Positions 8,403-17,296 of a DNA stretch of 64,000 bases are shown here, one piece after another. The translations under genes were made by a program, and so were the position numbers. Every line of letters begins with the position of its first letter. Position 1 is the stretch's first letter. The notes beneath the pieces were generated by a model that saw only the letters and a program-made list of their open reading frames with translations, had not been told where the DNA came from and did not search any database. The stretch comes from VKMB-3413 sp041027365 (GTDB lineage Bacteria; Pseudomonadota; Alphaproteobacteria; Rhizobiales; Rhizobiaceae), in the NCBI RefSeq assembly GCF_041027365.1, contig NZ_JBFTEH010000003.1:372001-436000 (forward strand), written 5' to 3'.

Positions 8403-11400
8403 ATGCAGGCGAACATCCTTTCGATCCCGCCGGGGCGGCCCTTCCTGAAGACCCTGGCGGAGAGCCTCTTCACCGGCCGGATCGTGCCGTCCTTCCGCTA
8501 CGAGGGCGATCCGCTGGCGCTCGCCGACGTCACGCTCTACGTGCCGACGCGGCGTGCGGCGCGGGGCCTCGCCTCCGCCTTCACCGAGCTTCTCGGCGGC
8601 CGCTCGGCCATCCTGCCGGCCATCCGGCCGCTCGGCGAGACCGACGATTCCGCTCTGCTTTCGCCGGGAGAGGTGCAGCCGAGCCTGGCACCGACGATCG
8701 GCGAACTGGAACGGCAGCTGCACCTCGCGCGCCTCGCCCGCGAGTGGCGGTTCATGGTGCGCAAGGCCGAGGCCGAGGCGCTGATCGGCGGGGAGGCGGT
8801 GCTGCCGGCCTCCGCCGCGGATGCGCTCTGGCTCGCCGGCGATCTCGGCCGGCTGCTCGACGAGATCGAGACCGAGGGCACCTCCTTCGCCGCGATCGCC
8901 GGCCTCGCGCCGGACGATCTCGCGCACTGGTGGCAGCTGACGCTGACCTTCCTGAAGATCGTCACCGAGCAATGGCCGGCGATCCTGACGGCGCGCGGCG
9001 TCGTCGGCGAGGCGGAGGCCCGAAACGCTTGGCTCGCCGGCGAAGCCGAGCGACTGCGCTCCGGCAGGCGGAAGGGTCCGGTCATCCTAGCCGGCTCCAC
9101 CGCGACGGCGCCGGCGACGCTCGAGCTGATGCATACGATCGCGTATCTCGACGACGGCGCGCTCGTGCTGCCGGGCCTTGACCGGCATCTCGAGCCCGAA
9201 GCCTTCGCCAAAATCGACCGGGAGCGCTCCATCGCCGCGCCCGGTCACCCGCAATACGGGCTGAAGCGCATCCTGACCCGCTTTCAGCGCGGGCCGGAGA
9301 CCGTGGAGCATCTCGGCGACCCCGAGGAGGGCGCGCTCGCCGCCCGCGAGGCGTTCCTCTCCGACGCGCTGCGCCCGGCCGAGACCACCGACGCCTGGGG
9401 TGCGTCGCAGCGCCGGCATCCGCCGGAAGCGCTGGACGGGCTGGCGCTGATCGAGGCGGCGGACGACCGCGAGGAGGCGCTCGCCGTCGCCTGCGCCATG
9501 CGCGCGGCCCTTTCGGACCCCGGCCGCACTGCGGCGCTCATCACGCCGGACCGCAATCTCGCCCGCCGGGTGGTGTCCGAGCTCGAACGCTTCGGCATCG
9601 GGGCGAACGATTCCGCCGGTCGGCCGCTCGGCGCCACCGCCCCGGGCACGCTGATGGCGACGGCGATCAAGGTGGCGCTGGAGCCGGGCGATCCGATCGC
9701 GCTGGTCTCGCTCCTCAAGCATCCGCTGACGCGGCTCGGCCTCGGCGCAGGCGAAGCGCGCCGGGCGGCGCGGGCGATCGAGATGGTGGCGCTGCGCGGC
9801 TCCGTCGGGGTGGCGGACGGCGCTGATATGGCCGGCATCTTTGCCCGTCGGCGCAAGGCGATCGACGCCGGCGAGCGCGTCGCGCGGCCGGTCAGGAACC
9901 TGCCGGAAGCCGAGCGCGACCTCGGCCAGCTGATGGCCGAGGCGCTGGAACGGGCGCTGGCGCCGCTGACACGGTTGCGGCCGGAGGGGCCGTCCGGCGA
10001 CCGGCGCGGCGGCGGAGGCGATGGGTTAGCTGCCGGCCGAGAGGAGGCTTCGGGAGAGGTGGCAGGCGAGGGCCCCAGCGAAGCAAGCGGTGCGGGCGCC
10101 GCGGAAGCTGCCGATGCGGCGCGCGCGTCCGTCGATCTGCGATCGGCCGGCTCGGGGCCATTCGGCGAGCGCGAGATCGCCGACTATGCCGTCGCACTGA
10201 CGCAGGTGCTGGAAGCGCTGGCGGCGGACGAGACGGGCGACGCCGAGAACCTCTATGCCGAGGAAGCCGGCAAGGCGCTGGCGAGTTTCCTCTCGGATCT
10301 CGTCCAGGCGCCGCAGACCGGGTTTGCCTTCGCGCCGCGCGAGTTCGGCGATGTCGTCGAGGCGCTCGTCGCCGGCGTCACCGTTCAGCCGCGCGCCGGC
10401 CTGTCGGCCCGCGCCTTCGTCTGGGGCGCGCTGGAGGCGCGGCTGCAGAGCGTCGACACGGCGATCCTCGCCGGGCTGAACGAGGGCGTCTGGCCCGGCG
10501 GCGCGAAGAGCGGCGCGTTCCTGTCGCGGCTGATGCGGCGCGAGATCGCGCTCGACCCGCCGGAGCGCCGCATCGGGCTCGCCGCCCACGATTTCTGGAT
10601 GGCGACGGGTGCGCCCCATGTCGTCCTGTCCCGCTCCCGCCGCTCCGGCGGGTCGCCGACGATCGCCTCACGCTGGCTGCAGCGGCTGACGACGCTGGCG
10701 CGGCGCGACGGCACGGCGCGGCTCGTCGCCAATGGTGCGGTCTATCTCGATGCCGCCCGGGCGCTCGACCGGGTGGAGCCGCAGCCGCGAGCGGCCCGCC
10801 CGCAGCCGCGCCCGCCGGTCGAGCGCCGCCCGACGCATTATTCCGTCACCGAGGTCGAGACGCTGATCCGCGACCCCTATGCGATCCACGCGCGCCGGAT
10901 CCTCAAGCTGGAGCCGCTGCCCGAGCTGATGCGCGACCCGCACGCCGCCGAGCGCGGCAGCCTGTTCCACGACGTGCTCGGCACCTTCGTGAAGCAGGGG
11001 CACGACCCGGTGGCCGGGGGCGCGCTGGAGACGATCCTTGCCATCGCGCGGGACAAATTCGCGGCGGAGAACCTGCCGCCCGACATCGCGGCGATCTGGT
11101 GGCCGCGCATGGAGGCCCTGGCGCAGAACTATCTGGACTGGGAGGCCGAGCGGCACGACCGCGTCGCCCTGCGGCATGCCGAGATCGCCGGGCACCACGA
11201 CTTCGCCGAACTCGCCACGACGCTCACCGGCCGCGCCGACCGGATCGACGTCCTCACGGACGGCCGGGTCGAGATCCTCGACTACAAGACCGGCGCCCAG
11301 CCTTCGCTGTCGCAGGCCCGGGCGCTGCTCGCGCCGCAGCTGCCGCTGGAGGGTGCGATGGTCAAGCTCGGCGCCTTCGCCGACGTCGCGCCGGCAAGCG

Positions 11401-11717
11401 AAAAGTCAGCCGGCAAAGCATGGGAGATCGCCGACCTCGTCTATGTCCGCCTGCGCGAGCGCACGCTCTATGAGGACCGCTTCGCCTCCGCCGGCGGGCG
11501 CTCCGGCGAGTCGGTCGATCCGGATGCGCTGAGCGAGGAGGCGCTGAAGAAGTTCCGCGGTCTCGTCGCGACCTATCGGCAGGAGCAGGCGGCCTTCGTC
11601 TCGCGCACGCGGCCGTTTCTCGCCGGCGACTTCTCCGGCGACTATGACCATCTGGCGCGGGCCGAGGAATGGTCGGTCGGCGCCGACGAGACCTCCGGCG
11701 GAGAGGGAGCGGCCTGA
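8403..11717 (+). CDS. addB: AddB subunit of the AddAB double-strand-break helicase-nuclease
   Basis: A 1104-residue alphaproteobacterial AddB. With AddA it resects double-strand breaks and prepares 3' ends for RecA. The N-terminus is the inactivated helicase-like region (LYVPTRRAARGLASAF near residue 45). The C-terminal RecB-family nuclease core is visible as GRADRIDVLTDGRVEILDYK (from about residue 940), where the aspartate and the DYK lysine are catalytic. Residues about 525-585 are a low-complexity insertion of Gly, Ala, Glu and Arg that is not part of either domain. The stop overlaps the addA start (TGATG), showing translational coupling. Confidence 0.93.
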   Translation: MQANILSIPPGRPFLKTLAESLFTGRIVPSFRYEGDPLALADVTLYVPTRRAARGLASAFTELLGGRSAILPAIRPLGETDDSALLSPGEVQPSLAPTIGELERQLHLARLAREWRFMVRKAEAEALIGGEAVLPASAADALWLAGDLGRLLDEIETEGTSFAAIAGLAPDDLAHWWQLTLTFLKIVTEQWPAILTARGVVGEAEARNAWLAGEAERLRSGRRKGPVILAGSTATAPATLELMHTIAYLDDGALVLPGLDRHLEPEAFAKIDRERSIAAPGHPQYGLKRILTRFQRGPETVEHLGDPEEGALAAREAFLSDALRPAETTDAWGASQRRHPPEALDGLALIEAADDREEALAVACAMRAALSDPGRTAALITPDRNLARRVVSELERFGIGANDSAGRPLGATAPGTLMATAIKVALEPGDPIALVSLLKHPLTRLGLGAGEARRAARAIEMVALRGSVGVADGADMAGIFARRRKAIDAGERVARPVRNLPEAERDLGQLMAEALERALAPLTRLRPEGPSGDRRGGGGDGLAAGREEASGEVAGEGPSEASGAGAAEAADAARASVDLRSAGSGPFGEREIADYAVALTQVLEALAADETGDAENLYAEEAGKALASFLSDLVQAPQTGFAFAPREFGDVVEALVAGVTVQPRAGLSARAFVWGALEARLQSVDTAILAGLNEGVWPGGAKSGAFLSRLMRREIALDPPERRIGLAAHDFWMATGAPHVVLSRSRRSGGSPTIASRWLQRLTTLARRDGTARLVANGAVYLDAARALDRVEPQPRAARPQPRPPVERRPTHYSVTEVETLIRDPYAIHARRILKLEPLPELMRDPHAAERGSLFHDVLGTFVKQGHDPVAGGALETILAIARDKFAAENLPPDIAAIWWPRMEALAQNYLDWEAERHDRVALRHAEIAGHHDFAELATTLTGRADRIDVLTDGRVEILDYKTGAQPSLSQARALLAPQLPLEGAMVKLGAFADVAPASEKSAGKAWEIADLVYVRLRERTLYEDRFASAGGRSGESVDPDALSEEALKKFRGLVATYRQEQAAFVSRTRPFLAGDFSGDYDHLARAEEWSVGADETSGGEGAA

Positions 11718-14700
11718 TGAGAGACATCGCCTTCACCGGCATCGCCGAGACGGCGCGGCGCCAGCAGATCGCCGCCGATCCGAACCTCTCCGTCTTCGTC
11801 TCGGCCAATGCGGGATCCGGCAAGACGCACGTCCTGACCGAGCGCGTCGTGCGGCTGCTGCTTGCCGGCAACGAGCCGTCGAAGATCCTCTGCCTCACCT
11901 ATACGAAGGCCGCCGCCGCCGAGATGTCCGGCCGCGTGTTCTCGCGGCTGTCGCGCTGGGCGACGGCGCCGGACGAGGTGCTCTCCGGCGAGATCGCGGC
12001 GCTCGACGGGCGGGAGCCCTCGGCCGAGCGCCTCGCCGAGGCGCGGCGGCTGTTCGCCGAGGCGGTCGAGACGCCGGGCGGGCTGAAAATCCAGACCATC
12101 CACGCCTTCTGCGAGGCGATCCTCCACCAGTTTCCGCTGGAGGCGAACGTCCCCGGCCATTTCGAGGTGCTGGACGATACCGAGAGCGCGGCGCTGCTCT
12201 TGGAGGCGCGCCGGCGGCTGATCACCTCGGCGAGCCGGGCCGAGCATTCCTCGCTCGAGGAGCGGCTGCTCGCCGAATCCTTCTCCTCCGTCCTGGCGCT
12301 CGCCGGCGAATTCGGCCTCGACCAGCTCCTGTCGGAGATCGTCGCCAAGCGCGACGCCATCCGCCGGCACATCGACGAGGCCGGCGGCCTCGGCCCGGCG
12401 ATCGCGCTGCTGCGCCGGGCGCTGCGGCTCGAAGAGGGCGAGGACGAGGCGGCGATCCTCGCCGAGGCGCGCGACGCGCCGGGCTTCGACGACGCGTTCT
12501 GCCAAGACGTTCTGCAGGCCGCCGAGGCGAGCGACAAGAAGACCGACCAGACGCTGGTCGAGCGGCTGAAGGCGCTGACGGGAGCCGTCAACGACGCCGT
12601 CGCGCACGAGGCGATGCGCTCGCTCTGCCTCACGCAGAAGGGCGCGCCCTACAAGGCGAAGAGCGTCGCGACCAAGGCCGTGACCGACCGCTTTTCCGAC
12701 TTCGAGGAGCGGCTGGGGGCCTTCGCCGCGCACGTCCTCGCCGTCGACGAGCGGCTCTCCTCGCTGCAGCTCTTCCGGGCGAGCGCCGGCGCCCTCGCCA
12801 TCGCCGACACGCTGGAGCACGACTACGCCGCCCTGAAGCGCCGCCGCGGCCGGCTCGACTTCGAGGACCTGATCGTCAAGACCGCCGACCTTTTGACGCG
12901 CGCGGAGGCCTCGGCCTGGGTGCACTTCAAGCTCGACCAGGGCATCGACCACGTGCTGATCGACGAGGCGCAGGACACCAGCCCCCGCCAGTGGCAGGTG
13001 ATGCGCCAGCTGACCGCCGAGTTCTTCGCCGGTGCCACCGCCCGCAACGTCTCGCGCACGGTCTTCGCGGTCGGCGACGAGAAGCAGTCGATCTATTCCT
13101 TCCAGGGTGCCTCGCCGACGATGTTCGCCGAGGAACGGGCGGCGATGCAAAAGCGCGCGGAGGCCGCGCGCGTGCCCTTCGAGGCGATCGCCCTCAACCA
13201 GTCCTTCCGCACCGCCGGCGACGTCCTCGCCGCGGTCGACGAGGTCTTCGCCGATGCCGAGAACCGCCGCGGCCTGACCTTCACTGGCGAGGCGCCGTCG
13301 CACCAGACGGCGCGGGGCGAGGCGCCGGGCCTCGTCGAGGTCTGGCCGCCCTTCGCCGCCGAGGCGAGCCCGCAATCGCGCGACTGGCTGCAGGCGATCG
13401 ACTACGAGCCGGAGAACTCGCCGGCCAACCGGCTCGCGCGCCGCATCGCCGAGACCATCGCCGGCTGGATCGGCGATCCGATCGCGCACAAGGGCCGGAT
13501 CCGGCCGCTGACGCCCGGCGACGTGATCGTGCTGGTGCGCAAGCGCTCCGGCTTCGTCGCCGCGATGGCCAAGGCATTGCGCGATGCGGGCATTCCCGTT
13601 GCCGGCGCCGACCGCCTCGTCATCACCGACCATATCGCGGTGAAGGACCTGATGGCGCTCGGCCGCACGGTTGCGAATTTCGACGACGACCTGTCGCTCG
13701 CCGAAGCGCTGAAGTCGCCCTTCTTCGACTTTTCCGACGACGAGCTGATGGGCCTCGCCCTCTCGCGCGAGCATCACGAGCCGCTGTCGCTGGGCCTGAG
13801 GCGCCTCACCGGCGCGGAGGGCCTCGCGCGGCTGCCCGACTTCGTCCCGGACGCGACCGCCGAGGCCTTCATCGCGAAGTGTGGCGCGGCGCTGGAGCGG
13901 CTGGAGACCCTGCGCGACCGTGCCGGCTTCGAGACGATCTTCGCCTTCTTCGCCCGCATTCTTGGCCCCGAGGGCGGGCGCGCGAAGCTGACCGCCCGGC
14001 TCGGCGCGGACGCCGGCGAGGTGATCGACGCCTTCCTCGACCTCGCGCTCGCCGAGGAGGAGGCCGGCGAGCCGGGGCTCGACGCATTCCTGTCGCGGCT
14101 CGTCGCGGCGCCGCCGACGATCAAGCGCGAGATGGAGCAGGGTCGCGGCGAGGTGCGGATCATGACGGCGCATGCCTCCAAGGGGCTGGAGGCGCCGGTG
14201 GTCTTTCTGGTCGATCCGGGCTCGGCGCCCTTCCACGCCGCCCACGGGGCGAAGCTGATGGCATGGCCGGACATGCCCGGTCTCGCCCCCGGCCAGGCGC
14301 CCGGCTTCCTCTGGCGGGGCGCCAAGGCGCTGGAGAACGACGTCGTCGCCGCGCTGAAGGAGGCCGAGAAGCAGCGGGCCGAGGAGGAATACCGCCGGCT
14401 CCTCTATGTCGGCATGACCCGCGCGGCCGACCGGCTGGTCGTCTGCGGCCTCGCCGGCTGGCGCGGACCGAACGAGACAGCCTGGCTGCAGCGCGTCCAG
14501 GCTGCGCTGGCGGGTCACGAGAAATGCCGCACGATCGAAGCCGAGGACGGCAGCGTCGCGGCCTGGCGGTTCGGCGCGCTTCCCGCGGCGGACAAGCTGG
14601 CGCCCGCCGAAGCCGCGCCCGCCGAGCGGGCGACGCTCGACCTGTCCCCGCTGCCCCGCGAGATCCTGCCGCCGCGCCCGCTCTCGCCCTCCGCCGCCGG

Positions 14701-15382
14701 GGCCGTCGCCGATGTCGTGCCGGAGGAGGGGGAGCCGGCCGAGTCCTCCGAAGCCAAGACCTTCGTCTCGCCGGTCCTCTCCGGCAGCGTCGCCGAGCCG
14801 TCCTTGGCGATCCGGCGCGGCATCCTGGTGCACCGGCTGCTGCAGGTCCTGCCCGAGCGCGACCCGGCCGAGCGGGAGGCGATCGCCGCCCGCTATGTCG
14901 CGGCGCAGGGTGCGGTGTTTTCGGAAACCGAGCAGGCGCGGCTGGTCGCCTCCGTCCTCGCCGTCATGGCGGAGCCCGACTTCGCGCCGATCTTCACGCC
15001 GCAGAGCCGGGCTGAGGTCTCCGTCGCCGGCGACGTGCGCTTCGGCGGCCAGACCTTCCGCGTCAGCGGCACGGTCGACCGGCTGGCGGTGACGGAAACG
15101 CAGGTGCTGATCGTCGACTACAAGACCAACCGGCCGCCGCCGCGCTCGCTGGAAGACGTGCCGCAGGCCTATGTCACGCAGCTGGCGCTCTACCGGGCGC
15201 TGCTGCAGCCGCTCTATCCGGACAAGGCGGTCGGCGCGGCGCTGCTGTTCACCGAGGCGCCGCGGCTGATCGCGCTGCCGGCGGAGCGGCTGGACGCGGC
15301 GCTGGCGCGCAAGGCCCCGGCGGACGGCAAAGGGAGCGGCCATGGCGAGGGCATCGTCGCCGCCGAAGGAACGGAGCGTTGA
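11717..15382 (+). CDS. addA: AddA subunit, UvrD-type helicase and RecB-type nuclease
   Basis: A 1221-residue superfamily 1 helicase. Walker A is SANAGSGKTHVL near residue 35, motif II is VLIDEAQDTSPRQW near residue 415, and motif VI is RLLYVGMTRAADRLV near residue 895. The C-terminal nuclease has LIVDYKTN near residue 1134, with catalytic Asp and Lys. It acts with AddB in recombinational repair. ATG 11717 shares its first base with the last base of the addB stop; an upstream in-frame start would be buried in addB. The addB-addA-trxA order is common in Hyphomicrobiales. A very long antisense frame opposite this gene is a codon-bias shadow. Confidence 0.95.
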   Translation: MRDIAFTGIAETARRQQIAADPNLSVFVSANAGSGKTHVLTERVVRLLLAGNEPSKILCLTYTKAAAAEMSGRVFSRLSRWATAPDEVLSGEIAALDGREPSAERLAEARRLFAEAVETPGGLKIQTIHAFCEAILHQFPLEANVPGHFEVLDDTESAALLLEARRRLITSASRAEHSSLEERLLAESFSSVLALAGEFGLDQLLSEIVAKRDAIRRHIDEAGGLGPAIALLRRALRLEEGEDEAAILAEARDAPGFDDAFCQDVLQAAEASDKKTDQTLVERLKALTGAVNDAVAHEAMRSLCLTQKGAPYKAKSVATKAVTDRFSDFEERLGAFAAHVLAVDERLSSLQLFRASAGALAIADTLEHDYAALKRRRGRLDFEDLIVKTADLLTRAEASAWVHFKLDQGIDHVLIDEAQDTSPRQWQVMRQLTAEFFAGATARNVSRTVFAVGDEKQSIYSFQGASPTMFAEERAAMQKRAEAARVPFEAIALNQSFRTAGDVLAAVDEVFADAENRRGLTFTGEAPSHQTARGEAPGLVEVWPPFAAEASPQSRDWLQAIDYEPENSPANRLARRIAETIAGWIGDPIAHKGRIRPLTPGDVIVLVRKRSGFVAAMAKALRDAGIPVAGADRLVITDHIAVKDLMALGRTVANFDDDLSLAEALKSPFFDFSDDELMGLALSREHHEPLSLGLRRLTGAEGLARLPDFVPDATAEAFIAKCGAALERLETLRDRAGFETIFAFFARILGPEGGRAKLTARLGADAGEVIDAFLDLALAEEEAGEPGLDAFLSRLVAAPPTIKREMEQGRGEVRIMTAHASKGLEAPVVFLVDPGSAPFHAAHGAKLMAWPDMPGLAPGQAPGFLWRGAKALENDVVAALKEAEKQRAEEEYRRLLYVGMTRAADRLVVCGLAGWRGPNETAWLQRVQAALAGHEKCRTIEAEDGSVAAWRFGALPAADKLAPAEAAPAERATLDLSPLPREILPPRPLSPSAAGAVADVVPEEGEPAESSEAKTFVSPVLSGSVAEPSLAIRRGILVHRLLQVLPERDPAEREAIAARYVAAQGAVFSETEQARLVASVLAVMAEPDFAPIFTPQSRAEVSVAGDVRFGGQTFRVSGTVDRLAVTETQVLIVDYKTNRPPPRSLEDVPQAYVTQLALYRALLQPLYPDKAVGAALLFTEAPRLIALPAERLDAALARKAPADGKGSGHGEGIVAAEGTER

Positions 15383-15458
15383 GCCGGCGCCGCCTTCGCT
15401 TGATTTGGCCCGCCCCGGCGTCTACCTCTAGCGTCAACGAACAATCGGGAGCCGAGTG

Positions 15459-15776
15459 ATGGCCACGAAGAAAGTCGATTCCAGCAACTTCCAGTCCGAC
15501 GTCCTGCAGAGCGACAAGCCGGTCGTCGTCGACTTCTGGGCCGAGTGGTGCGGCCCCTGCAAGATGATCGGCCCGAGCCTCGAAGAGATCTCCAACGAGA
15601 TGGACAATGTCGAGATCGTCAAGCTGAACATCGACGAGAACCCGGATCTCGCCGCCCAGTTCGGCGTGCGCTCGATTCCGACGCTTTTGATGTTCAAGAA
15701 CGGCGAGCCCGCCGCCATCCAGGTCGGCGCGCAGTCGAAGTCGAAGCTCGTCGACTGGATCAAAGGCGCAGCGTAA
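15459..15776 (+). CDS. trxA: Thioredoxin
   Basis: A 105-residue cytosolic thioredoxin reducing protein disulfides with electrons from thioredoxin reductase. The active site is FWAEWCGPCKM, and the cis-proline is in the SIPT motif near residue 73, the standard TrxA arrangement at standard length. ATG 15459 is taken rather than the GTG one codon earlier because it sits better behind the GGGAG ribosome-binding sequence. It begins 76 bases after addA and ends in a clear terminator, so it is probably the last gene of that transcription unit. Confidence 0.97.
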   Translation: MATKKVDSSNFQSDVLQSDKPVVVDFWAEWCGPCKMIGPSLEEISNEMDNVEIVKLNIDENPDLAAQFGVRSIPTLLMFKNGEPAAIQVGAQSKSKLVDWIKGAA

Positions 15777-15828
15777 CCGTCGCGGCACGGCGGCGGCTGC
15801 GGCCCCCGTCAGTTACAGACTGGGCGAG

Positions 15829-15856
15829 GCCCGGGTGGAAACGCCCGGGCTTTCTT
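15829..15856 (+). terminator. Intrinsic terminator after trxA
   Basis: GCCCGGG at 15829-15835 pairs with CCCGGGC at 15844-15850 around an 8-base loop and is followed by TTTCTT. The position just past trxA fits the end of the addB-addA-trxA unit. The 200 or so bases beyond it, up to the BrnA gene, are more AT-rich than the surroundings and contain no gene I can support. Confidence 0.8.
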
Positions 15857-16070
15857 GCGTGAATTCGCTGCGGTACCGGGCGAGTGGCGAGACCGGGACC
15901 GTCCGGAACGGGTGGAGAGTGGAAGGGCCGCTTTTGGATATACAACCTTGATAAAGAGACATCATTCGAACCTGTCTACTGCTCCAGCCAGGCCGTAGCC
16001 TTCGAGCATGCTCGCTGATGGCCGCTTCGTCGCCCCCAGACTATCCCACACCAGCCTTCGCATTCGCCGG

Positions 16071-16337
16071 TCACGACCGTAGCGACTGCATCCCCCGCTC
16101 AAGCAATTCGCGCATGAAACGCTGGTATTTCATGCCGCGCCGGGCGGCCTCGCTCTTAATCTGGTCGAGCTGGCGTTCGGGCATCCGCATGGTGACGCGC
16201 GCGGCTTTCTCGTCGAACTCGTAATGGACCGGTTCTGCCGCGCTCCAATCGTATTCGGACAGGTCGGCCGTAGCCACGAACGCTTCAGCCGCTTCATCGG
16301 TCGGAAGGCTGGGCCAGGGCTTTTTCGGCTCGCTCAT
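16071..16337 (-). CDS. brnA: BrnA-type antitoxin (ribbon-helix-helix)
   Basis: An 88-residue protein with the BrnA pattern: an acidic N-terminal part (DEAAEAFVATADLSEYD) that would cover the toxin, then a C-terminal ribbon-helix-helix beginning VTMRMPERQLDQIKSEAARR and ending KYQRFMRELLERGM, which would bind the promoter. It neutralises BrnT and represses the operon in known systems. ATG 16337 is chosen over the one seven codons upstream because AAGGAG lies 9-10 bases before it. Its first 44 bases overlap the end of brnT, typical for this toxin-first operon. Confidence 0.85.
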   Translation of the reverse strand: MSEPKKPWPSLPTDEAAEAFVATADLSEYDWSAAEPVHYEFDEKAARVTMRMPERQLDQIKSEAARRGMKYQRFMRELLERGMQSLRS

Positions 16338-16605
16338 AACTTTCGATCTCCTTGCCATGCATGTAGCGGGCGCTGACCGGACGCAGGTACAGGCGGCCGT
16401 CCTTGGTCCGGTGGGTGAAGACGACGAAGACCGCCCGCCCGTCCGGCAGGATCTTAGCGGTCCGGTAGCGCTCCTCTTCAGGGAAAGGATCGGGAATGCG
16501 GATCGTCATCGTCCGCAGAACGGTCTCGATCTCTTCTCGGCTGACACCGTGCTTTCCGCACTTCGGCCAGTTCCCGGCGTCCCACTGGATGCCTGCAACC
16601 TTCAT
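16294..16605 (-). CDS. brnT: BrnT-type ribonuclease toxin
   Basis: A 103-residue member of the BrnT family, RelE-fold mRNA-cleaving toxins of type II systems. Family features visible are the opening IQWDAGNWPKCGKHGVSREE, the central EERYRTAKILPDGRAVFVVFT and the basic RLYLRPVSARYMHGKEIESY, which contains the catalytic-face arginines. ATG 16605 is chosen because the extra 12 codons upstream in frame run through the operator-like repeat. It is the first gene of the brnT-brnA pair. The surrounding DNA is less GC-rich than the chromosome around it, consistent with acquisition by transfer. Confidence 0.85.
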   Translation of the reverse strand: MKVAGIQWDAGNWPKCGKHGVSREEIETVLRTMTIRIPDPFPEEERYRTAKILPDGRAVFVVFTHRTKDGRLYLRPVSARYMHGKEIESYERAEKALAQPSDR

Positions 16606-16614
16606 GTTGGAGGA

Positions 16615-16637
16615 TATGCACATTTGTATGCACAAAT
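16615..16637 (-). promoter_or_regulatory. Candidate brnTA operator
   Basis: Just upstream of brnT the 8-mer TATGCACA occurs twice (16615-16622 and 16627-16634), 12 bases apart. The second copy lies in an inverted repeat, ATTTGT-ATGC-ACAAAT (16622-16637). Direct or inverted sites at this position fit binding of the BrnA ribbon-helix-helix dimers. The role is inferred from location and symmetry. Confidence 0.5.
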
Positions 16638-16715
16638 TCAAGACAAGCCGTCAGCATACCGTTGCTGACCAGATCGATCGGTCGTAAACGGCGCGAGGCG
16701 AGACTGCCCTACCGC

Positions 16716-17122
16716 TCCCTCACGGCACGATCGAGTCCACCACGCCGCCGTCGACCCTCAGCGCCGCGCCGGTCGTGGCGGAGGCCTTCATCGAACAGGC
16801 ATCGACGATCATGTTGGCGACCTCCTCGACGCTCGCCGGGCGCTGCAGGATCGAGCTCGGGCGCTGCGACTTGACTAAGGCGACGCCCGCCGCCTCGATC
16901 GACAGGCCCTGTTCCTCGGCCATCTCCTTCAGCATCTCGCCGACGCCCTCGGACATGGTCGGGCCGGGAAGGACGGAATTGACGGTCACGCCGGTGCCGG
17001 CCGCCATCTTGGCGAGGCCGCGCGAGAGCGCGAGCATCGCGGTCTTGGTGAAGCCGTAGTGGATCATGTCGGCGGGGATGTTCAGCGCCGATTCCGACGA
17101 GATGAACACGACGCGGCCCCAG
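16716..17122. repeat. Partial duplicate of the dehydrogenase 3' end, copy 1
   Basis: This 407-base block repeats 18435-18841 in the same orientation, offset by 1719 bases. By eye there are nine substitutions and no gaps. Identity begins a few bases past the stop codon of the dehydrogenase and ends abruptly inside codons for the region just before the catalytic serine motif. Confidence 0.93.
16720..17122 (-). pseudogene. Truncated copy of the short-chain dehydrogenase gene
   Basis: The block encodes only the last 134 residues or so of the dehydrogenase located at 18439-19236, from GRVVFISSES through the C-terminal VDGGVVDSIVP. It keeps the catalytic S...Y...K segment but has lost the whole nucleotide-binding half (TGSTGGIG and NNVG). 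Upstream of the break the frame continues into unrelated arginine/proline-rich sequence with no start or domain. The reading frame itself has no stop, and changes are mainly at single bases, so the event looks recent. It is unlikely to make a working enzyme. Confidence 0.88.
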
Positions 17123-17296
17123 GTCGGAAGGAATGCCTGAGACGTCCGCGCCGGACGAGCGGGGCAGCGCGAGGACGTCCGGGGCGGACGATCGAAGGTG
17201 CCGGGATCGTGCGCCGGGAGCGCCGACCGTTCATGCACCCACCGTTGTAAGGCCCCGGGCAACACGGTAACCTTCGCGCGCCATGCGGGGCCACTG

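Noticed and set aside
11642..15343. A 1233-codon open frame antisense to addA
   Set aside because: The frame is exactly opposite addA, begins without a plausible ribosome-binding site and has the Arg/Ala/Leu/Gly/Asp composition expected from reading a high-GC gene backwards. The same applies to the long frames opposite ilvD (4538-6646), dnaK (24723-26957), the penicillin-binding protein (19842-21701) and the chemoreceptor (26954-29266).
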